Assembly: GCF_000718635.1 (NCBI RefSeq)
Contig: NZ_JOBF01000024.1
Location: 108,878 to 172,877 of the forward strand
DNA from: Streptomyces varsoviensis
GTDB lineage: Bacteria; Actinomycetota; Actinomycetes; Streptomycetales; Streptomycetaceae
Reading direction: 5' to 3'
DNA length: 64,000 nt
In this document: positions 58,954 through 64,000 of the stretch, in pieces
How positions within the stretch are numbered: the stretch's first letter is position 1
Layout: each line of letters opens with the position of its first letter
Translations under genes and position numbers: made by a program
Notes under the pieces: generated by a model
The model's database searches: none
What the model was told of the DNA's origin: nothing
The model's input: the letters and a program-made list of their open reading frames with translations, nothing else

Positions 58954-60153
58954 ATGGACCGCCTCGCCAACACCGTGCGCCCCTACGCCTGGGGCTCCAC
59001 CACCGCCATCCCGGAACTGCTCGGCACCGCCCCCACCGGCGAGCCGCAGGCCGAGGTGTGGATGGGCGCACACCCCGGCGCCCCCTCCCGCGTGGACCGC
59101 GGCAGCGGCCCCGCGGCGCTCAGCGACGTGATCGCCGCCGACCCGGAGGGCGAACTCGGCCGCGCCGCCACCGAACGCTTCGGCCCCCGCCTCCCCTTCC
59201 TCCTCAAGATCCTCGCCGCCGGCTCCCCGCTCTCCCTCCAGGTCCACCCCGACCTCGCCCAGGCCAAGGAGGGCTTCGCCGACGAAGAGGCGCGCGGCGT
59301 CCCCATAGACGCCCCGCACCGCAACTACAAGGACGCCAACCACAAGCCCGAACTCATCTGCGCGCTCACCCCCTTCGACGGGCTCTGCGGCTTCCGGCGC
59401 CCCGCCGAGGCCGCCGACCTGCTCGCCGGACTCGGCGTCGATTCCCTCAAGCCGTACGTCGACATCCTGCGCGCCGCCCCCGAGTCCGACGCGCTGCGCG
59501 AAGTACTCACCGCCGTCCTGACCGCCGACCCCGCCGCCATGGCCGAGACCGTCGCCCAGGCCGCCACCGCCGCCGAGCGGCTCGGCGCGCAGGACGGCCC
59601 GCACCAGGACTCGTACGCCGCCTACGCCTCCATCGCCCGGCACTACCCCGGCGACCCCGGCGTCATCGCCGCCATGCTCCTCAACTACGTACGGCTCCAG
59701 CCCGGCGAAGCCCTCCACCTCGGCGCGGGCGTCCCGCACGCCTACCTCGACGGCCTCGGCGTCGAGATCATGGCCAACTCCGACAACGTGCTGCGCTGCG
59801 GCCTCACCCCCAAACACGTCGACGTCCCCGAACTGCTGCGCATCGTCCGCTTCGAGGCCACCGCCCCCGGCGTCCTCCGCCCCGAGGCCGACCCCGGCGG
59901 CGAGGAGGTCTACGAGACCCCCACCGACGAGTTCCGACTCTCCCGCTACGACCTCGGCCGGGCCGCCGCCCCCAGCCGCCCGGACGCCCGCGGGCCCCAG
60001 ATCCTGCTCTGCACCGCCGGTACGGCCGTACTGCGCGACGCCACCGGCGCCGAGCTGACCCTCGCCCGCGGCCAGTCGGCGTACGTACCGGCCGGCGAAC
60101 AGGTCGAGCTGACCGGCGACGGCACCGTCTTCCGGGCCACCGTGGCGGCCTGA
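58954..60153 (+). CDS. manA: Mannose-6-phosphate isomerase, class I
   Basis: A 399-residue cupin-type zinc enzyme that interconverts fructose-6-phosphate and mannose-6-phosphate. It begins NTVRPYAWGSTTAIP; zinc ligands are in SLQVHPD (Gln/His), NHKPELICALTPF (Glu) and GVPHAYLDG (His). ATG 58954 is chosen because the family starts here and AGGA lies 10 nt upstream; ATG 58882 overlaps the previous stop (ATGA) and would add 24 Pro/His-rich residues. With manB and the manC-like gene it supplies GDP-mannose. Confidence 0.96.
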   Translation: MDRLANTVRPYAWGSTTAIPELLGTAPTGEPQAEVWMGAHPGAPSRVDRGSGPAALSDVIAADPEGELGRAATERFGPRLPFLLKILAAGSPLSLQVHPDLAQAKEGFADEEARGVPIDAPHRNYKDANHKPELICALTPFDGLCGFRRPAEAADLLAGLGVDSLKPYVDILRAAPESDALREVLTAVLTADPAAMAETVAQAATAAERLGAQDGPHQDSYAAYASIARHYPGDPGVIAAMLLNYVRLQPGEALHLGAGVPHAYLDGLGVEIMANSDNVLRCGLTPKHVDVPELLRIVRFEATAPGVLRPEADPGGEEVYETPTDEFRLSRYDLGRAAAPSRPDARGPQILLCTAGTAVLRDATGAELTLARGQSAYVPAGEQVELTGDGTVFRATVAA

Positions 60154-60258
60154 CCGGCCGACCGCCCCCGGTGCTGCAACAATGACCCGCCGTAAAGACC
60201 GAGCAAAGCCGCGGGCCTCGATCGCGGCATCAGGGGCGGAAGGGACAACCGAAAACAC

Positions 60259-61203
60259 ATGAGTGCATCAGGCGGAACCAAGGCGATCGTCGCCGCGCTG
60301 GGCGCGAACCTCGCGATCGCCGTGGCGAAGTTCGTCGCGTTCGCGTTCAGCGGGTCTTCGTCGATGCTCGCCGAGGGCGTGCACTCGATCGCCGACTCCG
60401 GCAACCAGGCGCTGCTGCTCCTCGGCGGCAAGAAGGCCCAGAAGAAGGCGAGCGAGGAACACCCCTTCGGCTACGGCCGGGAGCGCTACATCTACGGCTT
60501 CCTCGTCTCCATCGTCCTGTTCACCATCGGCGGCGTCTTCGCCCTCTACGAGGGCTACGAGAAGATCAAGGAACCGCACGCCGTCGAGCACTGGTACTGG
60601 CCGGTCGGCGTGCTGGTCTTCGCGATCATCGCCGAGGGCTTCTCCTTCCGCACCGCCGTCAAGGAATCGAACGAGCTGCGGGGCAAGCAGAGCTGGGTCG
60701 AGTTCATCCGCCGCGCCAAGGCCCCCGAACTGCCCGTCGTGCTGCTGGAGGACTTCGGCGCCCTCATCGGACTCGTCCTCGCCCTCGCCGGCGTGGGCCT
60801 CGCCCTCGCCACCGGAAACGGCGTCTGGGACGGCGTCGGCACCCTGTGCATCGGCGTCCTCCTCGTCGCCATCGCCCTGATCCTGGCCGCCGAGACCAAG
60901 TCGCTGCTCCTCGGCGAGGCCGCCGGACCCGACGCCGTCGCCAAGATCCGCGCCGCCGCCGTCGACGGCGACACCGTCACCCGCGTCATCCACATGCGCA
61001 CCCTCCACCTCGGCCCCGAAGAACTCCTCGTCGCCGCGAAGATCGCCGTCCAGCACGACGACAGCGCCGCCGAGGTCGCCGACGCGATCAACGCCGCCGA
61101 GGCCCGTATCCGCGAAGCCGTCCCCATCGCGCGCGTCATCTACCTCGAACCGGACATCTACCGCGCCCAGCCCCGGGCCGCGGACGCGCGCCCCGGGAGC
61201 TGA
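60259..61203 (+). CDS. Cation diffusion facilitator family transporter
   Basis: A 314-residue membrane protein with five to six helices. The HSIADSGNQALLLLG segment carries the HxxxD metal site, and EHPFGYGRERYIYGFLVSI is characteristic. A second acidic site is in LEDFGALIGL. The C-terminal cytoplasmic domain (about 220-300) is of the CDF type. It exports a divalent metal such as zinc or iron against protons; specificity is not evident. ATG 60259 has AAGGGAC about 13 nt upstream. Confidence 0.92.
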   Translation: MSASGGTKAIVAALGANLAIAVAKFVAFAFSGSSSMLAEGVHSIADSGNQALLLLGGKKAQKKASEEHPFGYGRERYIYGFLVSIVLFTIGGVFALYEGYEKIKEPHAVEHWYWPVGVLVFAIIAEGFSFRTAVKESNELRGKQSWVEFIRRAKAPELPVVLLEDFGALIGLVLALAGVGLALATGNGVWDGVGTLCIGVLLVAIALILAAETKSLLLGEAAGPDAVAKIRAAAVDGDTVTRVIHMRTLHLGPEELLVAAKIAVQHDDSAAEVADAINAAEARIREAVPIARVIYLEPDIYRAQPRAADARPGS

Positions 61204-61476
61204 CCGCACGCTCGGCCACCACGGGCCCCTCCGCCCCAGCCCGCGTCGACCACGGGGGCTGGGGTTCGCTGGGCCGATCGGTGTAGCTTTGACCGAGAGC
61301 CAGACGTCGCTGCTGATGGCGGTCGGGCGGCCCGCATGGCGGGGCGGCCGAGGGAGAGAGGGCCTCCGACGGACTGAGCTGCGCGGCAAGGGGAGAAGTC
61401 TGTCCCCGCCTGCCCTGCAGCCCTGCCGCACCGAGACCGCGCACGCCCTTTCCGCTTTCCAGGAGGAGCAGCCCGT
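61204..61476 (+). promoter_or_regulatory. ahcY upstream region with possible structured leader
   Basis: A TAGCTT box at about 61287 could start a leader of about 180 nt. The leader has several strong GC hairpins (for example around 61325-61350) and ends with AGGAGG at 61461-61466, the ribosome-binding site. I looked for the SAH riboswitch core known before ahcY in some bacteria and did not find a convincing match. Confidence 0.4.
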
Positions 61477-62934
<1,458 letters not shown>

Positions 62935-62959
62935 CAGCACCGCACCAGCAGCCGGTACC

Positions 62960-62986
62960 AGGCCCCCGCCCCCAGGGCGGGGGCCT
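62960..62986. terminator. 12-bp perfect hairpin terminator after ahcY
   Basis: AGGCCCCCGCCC (62960-62971) pairs with GGGCGGGGGCCT (62975-62986) across a 3-nt loop, 25 nt after the ahcY stop. Confidence 0.9.
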
Positions 62987-63012
62987 GTCCCATGCCCGTC
63001 AAGGACCCCACC

Positions 63013-63627
63013 ATGCCCCGCGGCCGCTACGCGCTTTACGACCCGCACGATCACACCCCCCTCGGCGAAGAACACTTCCACTGCGCCCCCGGCCCCTCCG
63101 GCTGGCGCTACGTCGCCCAGACCACCACCCCCTCCGGCGACCACGCCGGCTCCGTCGACCTCACCCTCGACGCCCTCGGCCGCCCCCTGCGCCTGGAACT
63201 GCACGCCGCGAGCTGGCAGGTCCGCGGCGCCGCCCTGGAGGGCGTCACCTGGGTCCGTACCGACCCGACCGGCGAGCACGCCACGGAAGGCAACGTCCCC
63301 GCCCACGCCTTCACCGGCGCCTCCCCGGCCTTCTACGTCGCGCTCTCCCGCCTCCTGCGCCTGCCCCCCGGCGCCCCCGCCACCCGCGTCCGCCTCGTCG
63401 CCTTCACCGCCCCCGTCCTCGCCCCCCGCACCCTCGACCAGTCCTGGGCCCTGGTGAACAGAACAGCACACGCCACTGACAACGGGCCCCTGACAGTGGA
63501 CGAGTACCAGGTCGGCGACCTCGACACCGGCGAGCAGCACCCCGTCCACCTCGCCGGCGACATCGTCCTCGCCGCCCCCGGCATCGAACTCGAAGACCTC
63601 GACAGCCCGCCGTCCACCCTGACCTGA
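63013..63627 (+). CDS. Hypothetical protein
   Basis: A 204-residue soluble protein that I do not recognise confidently. It starts MPRGRYALYDPHDHTPLGEEHF, is rich in beta-type segments (SVDLTLDALGRPLRLELHAASW, then GVTWVRT) and Pro/Ala, and ends in an acidic tail (IELEDLDSPPS). No signal peptide or membrane helix is visible. It resembles small lipid- or sugar-binding beta-barrel proteins only in general character. ATG 63013 has AAGGA 8 nt upstream; ATG 62992 directly abuts the terminator. Confidence 0.65.
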   Translation: MPRGRYALYDPHDHTPLGEEHFHCAPGPSGWRYVAQTTTPSGDHAGSVDLTLDALGRPLRLELHAASWQVRGAALEGVTWVRTDPTGEHATEGNVPAHAFTGASPAFYVALSRLLRLPPGAPATRVRLVAFTAPVLAPRTLDQSWALVNRTAHATDNGPLTVDEYQVGDLDTGEQHPVHLAGDIVLAAPGIELEDLDSPPSTLT

Positions 63628-63687
63628 CAGTCGATGTGCATCACCCCACGTCGGCCTGCTAGTCTCCTCTCCACCCCAGAAAACCCG

Positions 63688-63716
63688 TTGACACGGGTCA
63701 ATGGGGGAGGTAGATT
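63688..63716 (+). promoter_or_regulatory. rRNA promoter candidate P1
   Basis: TTGACA (63688-63693) and TAGATT (63711-63716) with a 17-nt spacer, an almost perfect principal-sigma promoter. Confidence 0.8.
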
Positions 63717-63733
63717 CGAACGGTTGCCACGAA

Positions 63734-63762
63734 CTGGACAGGTTCGCGCGCAACGGTTAGTC
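63734..63762 (+). promoter_or_regulatory. rRNA promoter candidate P2
   Basis: TGGACA (63734-63739) and TTAGTC (63757-63762) with a 17-nt spacer, 46 nt downstream of P1 with the same geometry. Confidence 0.55.
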
Positions 63763-63859
63763 TCTGACTCGCTCCGGTCGTGAATTCAATTCCGACGGAG
63801 CACCTTCGAATCCTTATCGGAAAAGACGAAGCCGATCAGATCGGCCGAAACGAATCTGA

Positions 63860-63865
63860 TAAAGT
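63860..63865 (+). promoter_or_regulatory. rRNA promoter candidate P3 (-10)
   Basis: TAAAGT in the context ATCTGATAAAGTCGAAAC; no recognisable -35. The context is repeated at P4. Confidence 0.5.
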
Positions 63866-63946
63866 CGAAACCGCCGAAAGGCAAACCCCTTCTGACGGGG
63901 GCCGGAGATGAATTCCGACCGGAAACGGAACGGAAAACGGATCTGG

Positions 63947-63952
63947 TAGAGT
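63947..63952 (+). promoter_or_regulatory. rRNA promoter candidate P4 (-10)
   Basis: TAGAGT in ATCTGGTAGAGTCGGAAAC, a near copy of the P3 context 87 nt downstream; no recognisable -35. Confidence 0.5.
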
Positions 63953-64000
63953 CGGAAACGCGAAGAAGCCGAAAGGCCGAAACGCACCGGCGGAAATCAG

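Larger units (their letters stand above)
63628..64000 (+). promoter_or_regulatory. rRNA operon leader with multiple promoters
   Basis: The last 373 nt have no ORF and a markedly lower GC than the rest of the window. Several promoter-like elements follow each other (four listed below), together with GAAGAAGCCGAAAGGCC-type sequence near the end. This is the pattern of Streptomyces rRNA operons, which have four promoters before a long processed leader. The 16S rRNA gene should start some 200-300 nt beyond the window edge. Confidence 0.75.

Noticed and set aside
61204..61476. SAH riboswitch before ahcY
   Set aside because: The conserved core sequence is not recognisable.

Overview
The window is chromosomal DNA from a Streptomyces or very close relative. 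The evidence is very high GC, G/C-biased third positions, frequent GTG and TTG starts, a near-canonical 87-residue WhiB, F420 biosynthesis genes, five LytR-CpsA-Psr (LCP) proteins and LAxTG/LPxTG surface proteins. From memory, the gene order (hutI, sigma module, transporter, two-component pair, purK-purE, dipeptidase, UDP-glucose dehydrogenase, LCP cluster, manC-like gene, fbiA-fbiB, whiB, manB, manA, ahcY) follows the conserved core of Streptomyces chromosomes. The whiB to ahcY half also resembles the whiB2/fbiA-fbiB/pmm/manA/sahH neighbourhood of Mycobacterium tuberculosis.

Layout. 1-2638: end of hutI, then a convergent SigB/SigF-type sigma factor gene beside an anti-sigma antagonist and an ATP-binding anti-sigma kinase, which together form a partner-switching module. 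2969-7711: four secreted or membrane surface-protein genes, two with sortase motifs and three sharing one repeated beta-rich domain; three of the genes are translationally coupled. 7917-12577: POT peptide transporter, OmpR-type response regulator, histidine kinase, GtrA membrane protein. 12915-17631: purK-purE, an M19 dipeptidase, and a second M19 copy that has lost four of six metal ligands. 17698-23205: a 17-bp tandem array, two VOC-fold proteins, a CGNR regulator, a secreted lytic-type/amidase protein and UDP-glucose dehydrogenase. 23354-24526: acyl-CoA dehydrogenase. 24613-28198: an accessory patch with an XRE/DUF5753 regulator, a DUF397 protein, a DUF6879 protein, two further small genes and a phosphotransferase. 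28213-38240: five LCP genes, with a thioesterase and a family-2 glycosyltransferase among them. 38483-46952: TIGR03089 protein, PGRP amidase, mannose-1-phosphate guanylyltransferase-like gene, DNA glycosylase, OsmC, fbiB-fbiA, cysteine dioxygenase-like gene. 47744-57469: whiB, a giant membrane glycosyltransferase coupled to a DUF5719 protein, a minimal-zincin relative, DUF3499, phosphomannomutase, Trm112. 57638-63627: SIS-fold isomerase-like protein, manA, cation efflux gene, ahcY and a hypothetical. 63628-64000: the multi-promoter leader of an rRNA operon whose 16S gene lies beyond the window.

How the genes work together. Most of the window serves the cell envelope. The manC-like protein, ManB, the SIS protein and ManA make mannose phosphates and GDP-mannose. 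UDP-glucose dehydrogenase supplies uronic-acid precursor. The two glycosyltransferases and five LCP proteins could assemble glycopolymers and attach them to the wall, two amidases remodel peptidoglycan, and the 2969-7711 cluster decorates the surface. WhiB, the sigma module and the two-component system are regulators.

The most unusual observations are the degenerate dipeptidase, the surface-protein locus, several tandem arrays that begin at or across stop codons, a set of genes with a -10 box 6-8 nt before the start codon (probable leaderless mRNAs), and the XRE/DUF397/DUF6879 cassette. No tRNA, CRISPR array, insertion sequence or prophage gene was seen. Family assignments come from motif recognition by eye, not from searches.
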